A stretch of DNA of 64,000 nucleotides from Pieris napi. Its lineage: Eukaryota; Arthropoda; Insecta; Lepidoptera; Pieridae. The position numbers and the translations under genes were made by a program. The notes under the pieces were generated by a model, which worked only from the letters and a program-made list of their open reading frames with translations, did no database searches and was not told the DNA's origin. Positions 10,099 through 21,627 of the stretch are shown here, piece after piece. Position 1 is the stretch's first letter, and every line of letters begins with the position of its first letter. The stretch spans positions 578,001 through 642,000 of the forward strand of contig NC_062254.1 in the NCBI RefSeq assembly GCF_905475465.1, written 5' to 3'.

Positions 10099-10338
10099 GT
10101 GTTGGCCTAGTGGCTTCAGCGTGCTACTTTCATGAGGTCGTAGGTTCGAACCCCAGCTGTGCACCAATGAACTTTCTATATGCGCACTTTTTTATTAGCT
10201 CGAATGGTGAAGGAAAATATCGTGAGTAAACCGGCATGCAACCCAAAAATTAGATTTCGATTCGATTAGATTGACAAATGATTACGAAACAGATTCAGAA
10301 ATCTGAGGCCCAGACCTAAAAAGGTTGTAGCGCAACTG
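10099..10338 (+). mobile_element. Metulj-like SINE with a central deletion
   Basis: Head intact: gtgttggcctagtggcttc, gaggtcgtaggttcgaacccc. After the accgg / cccaaaaa block the part with gacggcgtgtgtcag..cacctacttg (about 45 bp) is missing and the text resumes at gattagattgacaaatg. The tail is aggcccagacctaaaaaggt and ttgtagcgcaactg. Confidence 0.85.
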
Positions 10339-11524
10339 CTTTATTTATTTTATGATACAGAAAATTAAGGGACTGACCATCTAAATGTATAAAAAAGCTT
10401 GTATCGAGAATGTTTCAAATGGTGACACATACAAGTACACAAATTTTTCGTTTCTATTAAACGATACATTGTAAAAAGAATAAATTTACTCTGTTGGCCC
10501 ATCTTTGGATCGGTAAAAACTGGTTAATATTCAAAAGTGTTTAATTTTTCAATCACGTGCATTCGTCAAACAAAAAGTTCCAAACGTCAAAAGAATAATT
10601 ATAGCAAGCCCTAATCCCAATAACGCTAAAAAGTCTAATCAACAAAATTATCGGAACGCGAAATTAGACATTCAAAATAGTAAAAAACGATTATTAAAAA
10701 CCGTACGCCGAGTTTCGCTGCGTTTGTTTACGCACTATAGTAAGGTGCGCGGGCGGTGGGGTACGTGGAATTCTACTACAACGTCTGATGAGTCCGTTTT
10801 TTTATCGCATTCGGGTTTCCTTTTGCCTCGCTTACTTTTTTCGTTAGCGCCCAGTTTGGTGCTGCCAACTCCATAAACAGTTACACTCTCGAGGCAACCC
10901 CACTGAATTGTTTTTAAATGACGTAGCGTGGATGTGTGCGTCGCGGCCTCCTAAACCGCATGCCGCGAATTTTAGTGCGCCTTTACTTCTTTTCAAATCC
11001 TTTAAAGTTTGACAGGTAATGAGATGAATAGTCTGAATTTAATTATGTTCAACTTTTTGGGTTGGTTAGAAATTTAACCTAATGGGTTATTTGCATACCG
11101 GGAATTTACATCTCAAAGAAAACGTTCAGTTGAAGGAATGTTTGATAGGGCATACCGAAGTGTACGGGCATTTGGAATGTGACAGTATTTGTTTGCTAAA
11201 GCTAAACAAAGGTTAATTATTGGTGTAGCTTCCATGTCATAAAATAGTTCGACTGGCGACTTTGTCTAAATAACGTTTAAAGAACTTTATTACTCATTAC
11301 AACATTCTCTTTACATCAGAAACTTAATATATGCGAATGAGATGCACGTCGCCATCAGACAGTTGTCCTATTTTCAGTCTACTAGACTCATTCTGATATA
11401 TCCTTAATGCCCTTTGAAATTGGTTAAACACGCTAATATCGAATTATTGATATTGACAACTCTTACGTAGGAAATGTGGTCTTTTAAACATGTAATAGAA
11501 TTCCAGTATATAAAGTGACACAGT

Positions 11525-11580
11525 CGCTCATGGACATTCTCAACGCCAGAGGGCTCACGTGTGCGTTGCCGGCCATTAAA
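11525..11580 (+). repeat. Family L scrap
   Basis: atggacattctcaacgccag and gtgcgttgccggccattaa match the middle of repeat family L. Confidence 0.65.
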
Positions 11581-12784
11581 TTATGTGATATTTCAAGTCA
11601 ATGAAAATAAAGTATCTAATAGTATATTTTGTGAATTTTTATATAAAACTCTATTAAAATAAATACAGAACCTTTTTACAAACGAAAGTTTTAGTTGAAA
11701 TTCATGTCATTTGATATAAATAATTGTTTTATGAAAAGACTCCGGCGCACCAAAATCGATCGGTCGGGGTGTAGTCGGCAAAATCAATACGATCTTTTGT
11801 TCATCCTCAAATGGCGCGGACTTACGATAAGCACATATCCCATTCCGTCTAAAGACAGTACATTTATGTTTTTTCTCCTTTCTCTTATGTCTAAATTCAG
11901 TTTCTACGCTGTACTGAGTTTTTTCTTTAGCTGGGGTTGACTGTGAAGTATGAAGGCTTTATTGTAATTTGAGATGAAGTAAGGGTAAAAAAATATTCAA
12001 TTATTTTTTATTTTCTTTCCTACGAATAATTCTAATAAAGGGTTATCTCGTAAACGTAGTGAAATATTTTTCTTTTTTTTATTACTTTAGATGAATTTTA
12101 GTTATCACTTACCCGGGTATATAAGTGATCTATTGAGGAATAGGGAATAATACATAAAGCATTAAATACACACTGATTCATGACACAAAAATGCAAACGT
12201 CAAAATCAATTAAATTTTCTCAACCATGACATATTGTCTCGGTTAATTACATATTACCATGCCGAAGTATCATTACTTCAATAAAACACATTAATTGTGA
12301 TATTATAATTTAAATATTTCAGTTCGCATGTATGGCGAAGCATGTCCCGACTGTCAATTATGGCTCATCATATTCAGCTCATTTAAATCTTTGGGGCTGC
12401 ATTTCTTTATAATTTATAGATTCCTAGTACCTTTTTATGTACGAAATAATGTTAAGGAGCTTTGAATTAAACGAAATGAAGTTAAGTAATTTCGTAGATG
12501 TTTAAGTTAAAAATGTTGCAAGCTAATTAAAAATGTCACAGACTACTGCGTATTAAGTGTACTTTAGGCCACAGAAAACTAATTTGAGGTTAACATATGC
12601 CAAAGAGTGATTAGACTATGTTATGTTAGAGAAATAAACTTTTAAGCATTAGTTTTCTTAGAAAATATTTTGTAATAAATATTTAAATCGACTAAAATGA
12701 TTGCAAATTTTTAAATTATAACAATAATTTGTCAGATTCTGCTCTCTCATTTGATGAAACTGTGTGATAAAAGTCCGCTCTTTT

Positions 12785-12945
12785 ACTAGTAATTTTTTGC
12801 TAAAAATCTAAAATTGAAAATGTAATATTTTTATTTTTTTGTAACATTTATTTTTACCATAAAGTTCATGTATTTTAGAAAAGATAGCTTGTAACATATA
12901 CTGTAGATATAGCATGATGTGGTGAACTTGAATAAATACAACTCT
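12785..12945 (+). repeat. AT-rich interspersed repeat, family D
   Basis: The end is gtaacatatactgtagatat then agcatgatgtggtgaact and ttgaataaata. The same end occurs at 22868-23090 (minus), 23795-24040, and in part at 48838-48885 (minus). The conserved end with a polyadenylation-like aataaa suggests the 3'UTR of a retrotransposon. Confidence 0.65.
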
Positions 12946-14216
12946 CTGATTCATAAAATAGTAAATTTGACAGTAAGCGAAAAAGTACTTTTAGATGACC
13001 ATGAGCCATTATTAAGATCTACCTATAAATCCAGTGGCAACCCTATCCACATCTCATTAGATGAATAACCACGCAAATATTGCACACATGCAACTCCCGA
13101 TAACCACGATTTTCGAATAATTTTTTACTTTAATTGATCGCGTGAGGACGTTAACCGATTTAGGAAATTCTGAGGTTCGATGACTCGATCGAACGACTAG
13201 AGGTCGACTTAGACAGGATGAATGTGATTTTGCAGCCGCTACCAGCTGTTGCTAACTGCGCTCACGCACTGGTACAACAGCGTGGAGGTTTGACTTTTTT
13301 TTATTTTAACAGTAACTTAAACGCATTGTGGTGGATTTTGTTAAACCCTATTCATGTTGCACGTCACAGTTATATTAATAAATGGTTAATCATTGTATCT
13401 CATAATAAAATCACAAATCAGCAATATTCTGTCACAATATTAATAATTTCATCAGTGTCATTAAAGACATCCTCCATCGTAGGTTAAGTGCTGACCCTTG
13501 TGGTCCTGGTTAACGTTAACGTTAAACTGGTGTAGAGGAACTTATTATTGTTTTTTTACTATGTTACCTTTGATAGTTATGAGCCTTAATTTTGCAGTGT
13601 GCACATGGTTTTACATTAGAATCCTGTTCATAACTGTTAGTTTTAAGTTTATTTTTGTAAAGATTATAATGTGTTTTGTGCATCAATAAATAAAAAAAAA
13701 TAATAAAAAATAAAAATAAAATATATTCTTGCTTATGTTTTTACTACAAGTAAAGGTACGAAATAATAGAACTACAAACGCACACACACGTGACGTCAAT
13801 TAATCCCGCAAAATCTTTCAACAACCAACGACAATTTTTGAGGAAAAAGTAAAATTAGCCTTTCTATTAATGATCGCAATTGTTTACGGAATGAATCAGT
13901 ACAGGCGCTTGGCCAAGCGAATGAATCAATTTATATGGAGCCATCATTATTCACAGTATTTGTGATAAAGCCGCTGAATTACTTCGAAGAAGTGTAAGTA
14001 TAGAATTCTAGCTGAAAGCGTATAGAAAACAATGCGTCATTCAAGGATACGAATTATAAATAAACTAGAATATGAAATGTTCATATTCGTTACAATAGCT
14101 ATACATGTGTTCTCTTGGGACTTATAAGGCAATCAATTCAACAGTTAAATATGTAAACAGTAAGCTTACCAGGTAAACTCAATAGTCAGTTTTAGTACCA
14201 TGTAAATCCATTACCA

Positions 14217-14318
14217 CGTTGAAGGAAAACATCGTGAGGAAACCGGCATGTCTTAGACTCAACAAGTCGACGGCGTGTATCAGGCACAGGAGGCTGATCA
14301 CCTACTTGCCTTTTAGAT
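14217..14318 (+). mobile_element. Metulj-like SINE, middle fragment
   Basis: Contains gaaggaaaacatcgtgagga, aagtcgacggcgtgtatcag and ggctgatcacctacttgcc, but neither the tRNA-like head nor the tail. Confidence 0.8.
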
Positions 14319-16014
14319 TTTTTTTTTAAATACATCATTAACACCAACGCCTGATATAGCTAAATCATTTTAACTTAACTAAGTTTTTAAGTTTTACATT
14401 AGCCGATGAGTCGAAACCTATACAGATAATTAGGTATGTATTAAAGCTTAATTTTAATATTAGCGCCATCTATTGCCGACAATTGGCAGCTTTTTACTTA
14501 TTTATTTATAAGTCCTAAAACAACGTGTATGTTAAAAATACACAATAAATCGTGACTTCTCAAATTCAACACACATCAATTTTTTTCCTAAAATAAAGTT
14601 CACAAAAAGACTACATTAATTACAATAAAATAATAATTATGACTTAAGTAATATTATGTTGACTTAATTTTCTACAATACTAGTGAATAGCTTACACTAA
14701 GGAAATGTTAACAGACTTATTGTTCCATAATGTTTTGACACTGTTCGTGTGCCCGTGATACCGTGACACTACACTAGGTTTATTAACTTAAAGGTTTAGT
14801 TCTCTTTAGGCGTCTTGTCCCTGTTGCTTTAAAAATATGGATTGATTATATCAGAACATATTAAACTAGCAATTAAAAGTTAAACAAGCAAGCAGCAAAA
14901 ATTTTAAAATTAGACCACTTTTTCTTGTACTTCATTTCTTCGAACTGGATAAAATCCTATAGCATTGCTTACCATTGCAGAAAGAACTATGTCACAGCCT
15001 AAGAATCGCCAGCACATTTGCATCGCTATGCACTCCTAATTGCACCTCACCTTTTAACCTACTTGCAACATTCTAAAGCATTGTCGCATTCATTTGTATT
15101 CCGTCCACACTTTCATCAAAACCGCTGTGCGTTCAAGTGTTTCTCACATACACCATAATTCCAATATTGGTTATACAATTGATTCGCTCTGTATGAAGTC
15201 ATGTTTGGTTTGGAAATGCTTCGGTATCTTTATACGAGTATGTATTTGTTTTGGACATAATTTCAAGTTTATTGTTCTAATTCTATACAAAATCGTATGA
15301 TATTTTAATCGATCGCAAAAATGCAAAGGTGAATGTTATTTCTTGTATTAGTTGGAGGATTCAAATGTATATATTATATACGAAAAACTGTTAATTTTCC
15401 TGGATTCAAAAATTGCAGATGAAGATTTCTTAATTGATTTGTAAAACATCTTTATCTGTACCTACTGAATGTCCGTAGATTTCTCGTAAACCCACTTTTG
15501 CACATTTCAAAAACTAACACGAATTTAATAAAGTTATTTAGTTTAATTTTATAATAACACAATTAAAACAGGTGCAAAGGTACGCAAAACTACTTGAACT
15601 TGACAATATAAATTTCACAGTAATATAACTGGAGAAATCTCCGATATACCGATAGAGGGGATTACTGCACAAGAACAATTCACATTAAAATGTTTTACAC
15701 GATGACCTCACAAGTCGGCGGCTTCTATTACTTTACCAATTCGATAGGTCTGTTTAATTACCTCGATTAAGGATGATTAAAGGCTACGCAAAAACGACCT
15801 CTTTTGACAAAACTCTAATTACACCTTACCTTAAACGGAAGGACATTTAAATGTTTGATGTTTAAATGAATGTTTTGCATGACTAACAATATAGCATATT
15901 TTTGAGTCTTCGAGGGAAGATATTTGTGTTTCTTTTTGTTTAAGCTTTCCAATTCTTTCGTCTATGATACAAGGTCAAAAAAAATCCCCACCGTTGTATA
16001 GATATGCAAAGTCA
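14319..16014. other. Unrecognised AT-rich DNA
   Basis: No gene or repeat family recognised. A 68 aa frame at 15094 has no recognisable motif. Confidence 0.4.
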
Positions 16015-16250
16015 AGTTGGCCTAGTGGCTTTAGAGTGCGACTCTCATTCCTGAGATCGTAGGTTCGGTTCGGCTGTGTAACAATGAACTGTATATGTGC
16101 GCATTTAACATTCGCTCAAACGGTGAGGAAACCGGCTAGCCTTAGACCCAATAAATCGACGGCGTATGTCACAGGAGGCTGATCACCTAGTCACCTATTA
16201 GATTAATAAATTTTCAGATACAGATACATTTATTTGAGGCCCAGACCTAT
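16015..16250 (+). mobile_element. Metulj-like SINE, diverged full-length copy
   Basis: Head agttggcctagtggcttta with a damaged B box (taggttcggttcggctgtg), body cattcgctcaaacggtgagg and cctattagattaataaat, tail tgaggcccagacctat. Several small deletions mark it as an old copy. Confidence 0.8.
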
Positions 16251-16888
16251 TTTTTGTATATAATCTAATGTATACTTTATATAATTGTAATATACATCAA
16301 TACTTTTAAATGCATTTGAGATTACTTTTAAAAACCCGAAGACATTTTCAAACGAGCATTTTTTTCTTATTAACAGTAAGAAGTAATAATTTAGTTCGTT
16401 AGACGTGTTATAGTTATTTTTAGGTTTATACTAGAACGGTAGGTACTAGGACATGAGGGTACCACAAATATTACAATACACTTCCAATATTAATTAACAT
16501 TTAGTTTATAAATGATATTGTGCAAAATTAGTTATGCATAATACTAGCCATTAGCGATAATTATAGTACAGACCAGATTGTAATTATATAAAATTACTGC
16601 TTGATAATTAGTTAAATAAAACAGCTGAATTTTATATATTGATTTACTGGTAAATTTGTGAAATCACGAGTCCATCTTAAAACAGCTCCAATTTTTTTTC
16701 TAAATATTTCATCAGTCGGCAATGGTGTACCAGCAATAATGTGGTGGCGCATGCTCTTTAACCCCATAGAAATTAATGAATTTGTGAAATAAATGAATAA
16801 CGTACAAATTTTTGGCTTTAACCTAAGAACACAAATGCCACTTAGAATAAAAAAAGTGCGTGCGTACAAAGTACACATTGTCATGTCA
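16251..16888. other. AT-rich DNA with a hairpin next to the MITE
   Basis: Just left of the MITE, gcgtgcgtacaaagtacac can pair with itself. A 90 aa minus-strand frame (16612-16884) with RHHIIAGTPLPTDEIF has no family I can name; it may be internal to a larger related transposon. Confidence 0.35.
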
Positions 16889-17295
16889 GAAGTGAAACTT
16901 CTTTGGCAAACTAATTTTTAAGTCTAGTTTATATTTATAGTACTAATCTAAAAATTTCCGAGTCTTAGAGGGAGGAAATAGGAAGATATGTTAAGAATTA
17001 AATGAATTTATTTCTTCTATAGTAAAAACACGTGACATTTTTATTTACAATTCGTCATTTGAGATTTTAATATTAAATAATTATTTTGCATAAAATATAA
17101 AATAATAATATTTCAGAAATTCTCTTTACGAAATTTTAATATTAAAAATAGAATTTCTATAAGGTAATTCGCCCTTCTCACTCTCTCTCAGTCGGTCTCA
17201 ATCCCTCTCTCCCTTTTCTTCGACAAAAACGCTGCACATAATCGTGACGTATCCGTAAAAATGTTACCCTCATGCGCCTTAAGAAGTTTCACTTC
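16889..17295. mobile_element. 407 bp MITE with 15 bp perfect inverted ends
   Basis: Starts gaagtgaaacttctt and ends with its exact complement aagaagtttcacttc at 17295. The interior is AT-rich with a block caatccctctctcccttttc and ttcgacaaaaacgctgcac near the right end. A second copy of the same interior lies at 45026-45366 without its right terminus. The ends resemble those of the 118 bp MITE at 9594. No transposase is present. Confidence 0.8.
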
Positions 17296-17996
17296 ATTTT
17301 AACCTAATGTAATTCACTGGGACCCCGTGCGCCTCCTAATGTTACTTGGGGTACTACATACAAGTTGTAACGAACGATAGAAATAATTTGCCGATTAATT
17401 TTATCGTAGACATTCGGTTGAAATCGGCTACCTTTGATGGACTGTCAGTAATAAATCTAAATAAGGCAGGGCGCCTCGCCACCTCTGCCTTTATTCGCTA
17501 ACTGAATCATAATTTTACTGTCCATCGTTTTGGTTTTTGTTCGTTTTGCGTCTGCTCCCAAAAGATCCCTATCTTTGATTTAGGTGCGCACCGATAAAGA
17601 CGTGTTTTAGAATAACTTAACGTATTCCGATATTCAAAGGGGTTTGGACGTGACGAAATCATAAAACATGGGGTAAATAAGCAAACATTTCTATGTTTTT
17701 TTAGTCTCTTAATGTGAATTCAATGTCTTACTAATTAAGTTACATAATAAAAATAAATAACGTCATTTTCCTGTGCTGTGTAGGGTGTTCCAATTTTGAA
17801 TCAAATCAAAAAATATCGATTCGGCTATAGTATAGCGGCTACTTACGCCATCAAATTTCTAAACATTCATCAATGATTTTTGTCAAAAAAATATCTATGG
17901 AGTATCTACGTTTCTCGGCTTGACGTGGTGTCTGAGTCCTCTCTGCCTCGCAAATTGGAGAATGCTAAAATAATATTATTAAAAAAGAAAAATAAA
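17296..17996. other. Unrecognised DNA
   Basis: A modestly GC-richer patch lies at about 17470-17600 (gcagggcgcctcgccacctc). No open frame or repeat family recognised. Confidence 0.35.
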
Positions 17997-18270
17997 TCAG
18001 TGGCGCTACAACCTTTATAGGTCTGTGCCTCAGATTTCTTTATCTTCATGATCATTTGTTAATCTAATAGGCAAGTAGGCTATCAGCCTCCTGTGCCTGA
18101 CACACGCCGTCGACTTTATGGGTCTAAGTCTAAGGGCAAGCCGGTTATCTCATGATGTTTTCCTTCATCGTTCGACGGGATTGTTAAATGCGCACATATT
18201 CCATTGGTGCACAGCCGGATATTAACTTACGACCTGAGAGTCGCACGCTGAAGTATCTAGACCAACACTG
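17997..18270 (-). mobile_element. Metulj-like SINE, full length
   Basis: Plus strand shows the tail complement tcagtggcgctacaaccttt, then cctgtgcctgacacacgccg and the head complement ending accaacactg. A six-base duplication (gtctaa) lies in the ggtctaagtctaag block. Confidence 0.85.
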
Positions 18271-18307
18271 ATTTTAAAATTATTACATAAAAATATTTGT
18301 ACAAAAG

Positions 18308-18365
18308 TTTTATGTAAATTGTCTATAAATATGTACATACATATTTATAGACAATTTACATAAAA
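18308..18365. repeat. Perfect 58 bp palindrome (28 bp arms, 2 bp centre)
   Basis: Arms start ttttatgtaaattgtctata and end tatagacaatttacataaaa; they are exact complements around a central ca. It follows the SINE at 17997-18270 by 38 bp. Could be a minimal MITE, a hairpin RNA source, or a recent inverted duplication. Confidence 0.9.
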
Positions 18366-18892
18366 TCTTTTAAGTAAATTAGTTAAAATTTACAACTCAG
18401 GTGTAAGTACAATTATTTAAATGGAGAAAACTCAGTATTTACGGCTAAAGACTTTGTAACAACGAAATCACTGCAGTTAAACTTTTTGCTGAAGCACATT
18501 CCACGCATACCATACCCATATCGAAAAAATAAGGTCGTAAGATTCTCGACTCGAAGTGTCACAACGCGAAAAATTTAACTGGCAACATTTTTTTAAACGA
18601 ATTTATTTTCGATAGTAAATTTACATAATACACTGAGGCGCCGACGCCGAACTTGGTGTGACCAACAGTAATGACAAGAAGAAAGATTTTCGGAACTGCA
18701 GTGCTTGAGCTACAATAGTATCACATATATATTTTACTTTACAGGTGATTTTTTTTCCAACCGTACTAAAAGAATTGGGGGATTGTGGATCTACAGTTCA
18801 GGCGCTCATCTGCAATTCTCAACACTGTAATTCCTTTCTTTTTGACTGTGATTTTTTTTTTTTTTGTAAATATGTAACACTTATTCGTTAGG
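18366..18892. other. Unrecognised DNA
   Basis: Holds a 14 T run near 18850. No gene or repeat family recognised. Confidence 0.35.
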
Positions 18893-18940
18893 TAGAGGAA
18901 AATATCGTGAGGAAACCGGCATATTTTGGACCCAAAAATC
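18893..18940 (+). mobile_element. Metulj-like SINE scrap
   Basis: gaggaaaatatcgtgaggaa then accggcatattttggaccca matches only the central part of the SINE. Confidence 0.6.
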
Positions 18941-19057
18941 ATTTTGTGAACTACTCGCTTATAAAATTAAAGAAATATTGAATATAACATGGATGGGCAA
19001 CCATGAAACTTAAACATTATTATATTAAAAAGTCTAATTTTCTTATTTACAATTTTC

Positions 19058-19345
19058 TTAACCTACATAGTAATAATAACTATTATTATTACTTGTGTTT
19101 ACACGTTAGCCTCGTCTCATCTCCCTCAGACAAGGTAAAAAGCTGGGGCGGCCGCAGAGCAAGCAGAAAATAATAAACGCTCAAATATAAGAGTCTTTCC
19201 TCTAACTTCGATTTTGGAGTTGAGACTCTTGGGCCGTGAGGTTCAAGTGCACAGGCGCTAATTAAAGATTTAAATTGGCGCCTGGTAGATAGTACCGATG
19301 ACCCTAGAGCTGGTGCTTTCCTCACTCAACGAATAAGTATCGCAA
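19058..19345 (-). mobile_element. Retroelement 3' fragment with an open frame
   Basis: The minus strand has a 78 aa open frame (19325 down to 19089, MRKAPALGSSVLSTRRQFKS ..) and the surrounding text recurs at 901-975. Left of the frame lies a TAA-type simple repeat (taataataactattattatt). Such tails occur on some LINE clades, so I read it as a truncated non-LTR element. The frame lacks a domain I can name. Confidence 0.45.
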
Positions 19346-20040
19346 TACAGCGAGGAAATGCTGCCACATGCACCAGGATTTTAAATTTTCTATTGATTAA
19401 TTTTTAATAGTAATTATTAAAAACTAAATTTTTTATTATAAATGTAACAGCTGCTCAGCTAAACACACAGTTCGATTGTACCTGAAAAATTATTAAACTT
19501 TTTCAGTTACATTTTAGAAATATTATTATAAAGTAAATTTCGCCGTCAAAGGCAGACCTAATTGGATGTAGGTCCGAAATCGATAACATCTGAGCCGCGT
19601 TCGTTAATCTTACCTCGGTGGTGTCTTAACACCCCATTGTCTTTATATGCTGAGAAATTTGCAATGTCCGTCAGTTACCGTAACAAATTAAAACTTTCTC
19701 TTTATCTGCATATGCCCTGAGGTTATTTGGCGTACAGCCTTCATCGATAAATCCATTTAACACACAATAAATCTTAAACTATTATCAGTAGTTATGACAT
19801 CTCTGCCTTTACTTAGTTACTTCCAACTGTCGCTACCTTGGAATACGTAGTACAAAATCAATATTGTAATCAAATCGCTGTCGGTATAGCGATTGGAGTG
19901 GGGCTCTTGTTTTATGGTGAGAAGATCAAAACACGTAAGGTAGTAGACTAACTTTTGTAGAAATTTGTTTTTGGCATCCTCAAACTCTAACTCAAAATAA
20001 CTTCATATAGGTAAACAAGTACCTATAACCGTTAAGAAAA
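19346..20040. other. Unrecognised AT-rich DNA
   Basis: Nothing recognised. Confidence 0.35.
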
Positions 20041-20361
20041 GATGTTAAATCGATTCTAAATTTACATTTACTACCAGTTCGCAAGTCGAGGGCGGACAAG
20101 AAGAACTGGCAAGAAACTCTCCCCCACTCTTTTTAATTGAGCCAAGTTTTGAGTCATATAAATTGTTTGAACTTGAGCAAATCAATCCCAAGGATTAGGA
20201 TCATTTAAATAATCGTCAAATTTATAAAAAGCTTTATTGATTAATTTACGTTTAACGAGAGTTTTGAATTTATTCAGTGATAATTCTCTAATTTCGCTTG
20301 GGAGTTTGTTGTAAAAACGAATACAATTTCCATATATGGAGTGGGTTTGGTGGGTATATAT
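20041..20361 (-). pseudogene. C-terminal remnant and 3'UTR of a Jockey/CR1-like LINE (family B)
   Basis: The minus strand reads an open frame from about 20361 to a stop at 20182-20184: GNCIRFYNKLPSEIRELS then LNKFKTLVKRKLINKAFY and DDYLNDPNPWD. Known: the pattern 'x-F-Y-N-K-L-P-x-x-I-x-x-L-x-x-x-x-F-K' followed by a short basic tail closes the reverse-transcriptase ORF of insect Jockey/CR1-type LINEs; the LINE at 46627-47085 ends in the same way (..NKIPEALLSLPFNKFKK..). Downstream, the 3'UTR carries agtttcttgccagttcttct and cctcgacttgcgaactggtag; copies of that UTR recur at 23290, 35552 and 39150. Upstream of 20361 the frame is broken by a stop and the rest of the ORF is missing, so this is a 5'-truncated dead copy. 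Confidence 0.75.
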
Positions 20362-21098
20362 CTAATATTTGTTTATTAATTTTGCATTTTATTATGAATT
20401 TACATGTATGTACTTTCCACGAAAATATGTTTGAATCAATGTACCAAGGCATGTGTTTTGCATGCATCAAAAGATGATGAAAAGGTTACCTTATTTCGTT
20501 GTAGAAATGTAAAATCTATAGTAAAAGCCTACAATAGTAATACTCAAACATATATTTAAAAATGCAAAGAACCAGGAGTCGAGACTATCTCATAACTTTG
20601 AACCCAATAAATACTACCACAAAATGGGCTGTAACTCAACCTCATAAGGTTTTAAAACACGTAAAATTTGTAATTAGATTCTGACAGGCAAAAGAGCCGA
20701 TTGTCAAAAACGCGGCGCCACAGCACACGCGCCGCTAAAGAAAAAAAAAGAAAAAATATAATAAGATTAGTTTGGAAGTTAGCCGATCGAAGGAGGCGAA
20801 ATATTTTGTTTTTGTTTGCCTGTCTGTGAAGCTAACTGGAATATTGTTAAGGTTAAGTGTAGGAGTTTAAGTTAAGAATTGTGTAAGCTACTTGTTTAAA
20901 GCAATACATAAATTAAACTTTATATTCCATAAGAAAAATATTTAGTTATTCTAGTTAAAATTATAACACGATTGGTAAAATAAATTATTTGGATAATAAA
21001 ACGTTTGATTTAAAGTTAAATCAAAATATTCTTTGAGGTCTTTACAAATATCTGATTCATATTTATTTATTTCTATTTTACTTGATTTATGGAGTTTT
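20362..21098. other. Unrecognised DNA
   Basis: Includes decayed LINE upstream sequence to about 20480, then a short CpG-rich bit near 20708 (cgcggcgccacagcacacgc). No gene seen. Confidence 0.35.
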
Positions 21099-21275
21099 AA
21101 AAATTGGTACGCTTTTTTCTAAAGGGATCCTAAGTCGAATTGGTTCGAGCATACATCGGTGGGCAGCTGGTTCTACATAGTGGTGGTGCGACAAAAAATG
21201 CCGTAAGTAACGCTCCGTTGTGGAACGACGGACGTCGAGGTGATACGGATGATGTTTTGTATTCTGTCCGATTAT
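21099..21275 (+). repeat. Family L, 3' half
   Basis: attggtacgcttttttctaa, cctaagtcgaattggttcga, gtgggcagctggttctacat, tggaacgacggacgtcgagg: the second half of family L including the downstream part missing from most other copies. Confidence 0.8.
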
Positions 21276-21504
21276 GAGATGAAGAAGATTCTATAATCAT
21301 ATCCAGTAGTTAAGAATAGAATTAAAGCTTTACCCTTCATAAAATTGATATATATTATACAAGTTACCTTTCAACATGTTTCAGCAAATTTACTTCTACT
21401 TCTAAAGATTTAAGACGTTTAAACTAATTCTAGTAGTTGTACACATATATTAGAAGTTTATTGCATTATATAGGATCAAGAAGACGCTTACTTGGAATGG
21501 CCCA

Positions 21505-21627
21505 GTGAGAAGAAAGAGAAGACTCCCAACAGAATCTTGGGAAAATGGAATTAACGGGATAGCGGGGCAGAATTGGAAAATTATCGCGAGGAATAGAGAA
21601 AAGTGAAAGAATTTGCAGGAGGTTTAA
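21505..21627 (+). pseudogene. C-terminal remnant of an RTE-like endonuclease-reverse transcriptase
   Basis: Frame: RRKRRLPTESWENGINGIAG, then QNWKIIARNREK, a stop, KNLQEV, stop. Known: insect RTE-like LINE proteins end with 'R-x-x-G-R-P-x-x-R-W-x-D-x-I-x-x-x-A-G-x-x-W-x-x-x-A-x-D-R-x-x-W-x-x-L-E-E'. Here the pattern is recognisable (A-G-x-N-W..A-R-N-R-E-K) with one stop in frame. Five further remnants of this kind lie in the window. Catalytic domains are absent. Confidence 0.65.

Larger units (their letters stand above)
10339..14216. other. Largely unrecognised non-coding DNA with a CpG-rich patch
   Basis: About 10700-10990 is richer in GC and CpG than its surroundings (ccgtacgccgagtttcgctg, gtgcgcgggcggtggggtac, gtcgcggcctcctaaaccgc) and matches no repeat I know; it could be a regulatory element or an unseen promoter. 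A family L scrap lies at 11525-11580 and an AT-rich repeat at 12785-12945. Open frames at 11695, 13218 and 13498 show no domain, and I do not call them genes. Confidence 0.45.

Noticed and set aside
10110..10165. Apparent tRNA genes (A and B boxes) at 10.1, 42.9 and 58.0 kb
   Set aside because: Boxes belong to SINE heads; no complete cloverleaf with acceptor stem pairing is present.
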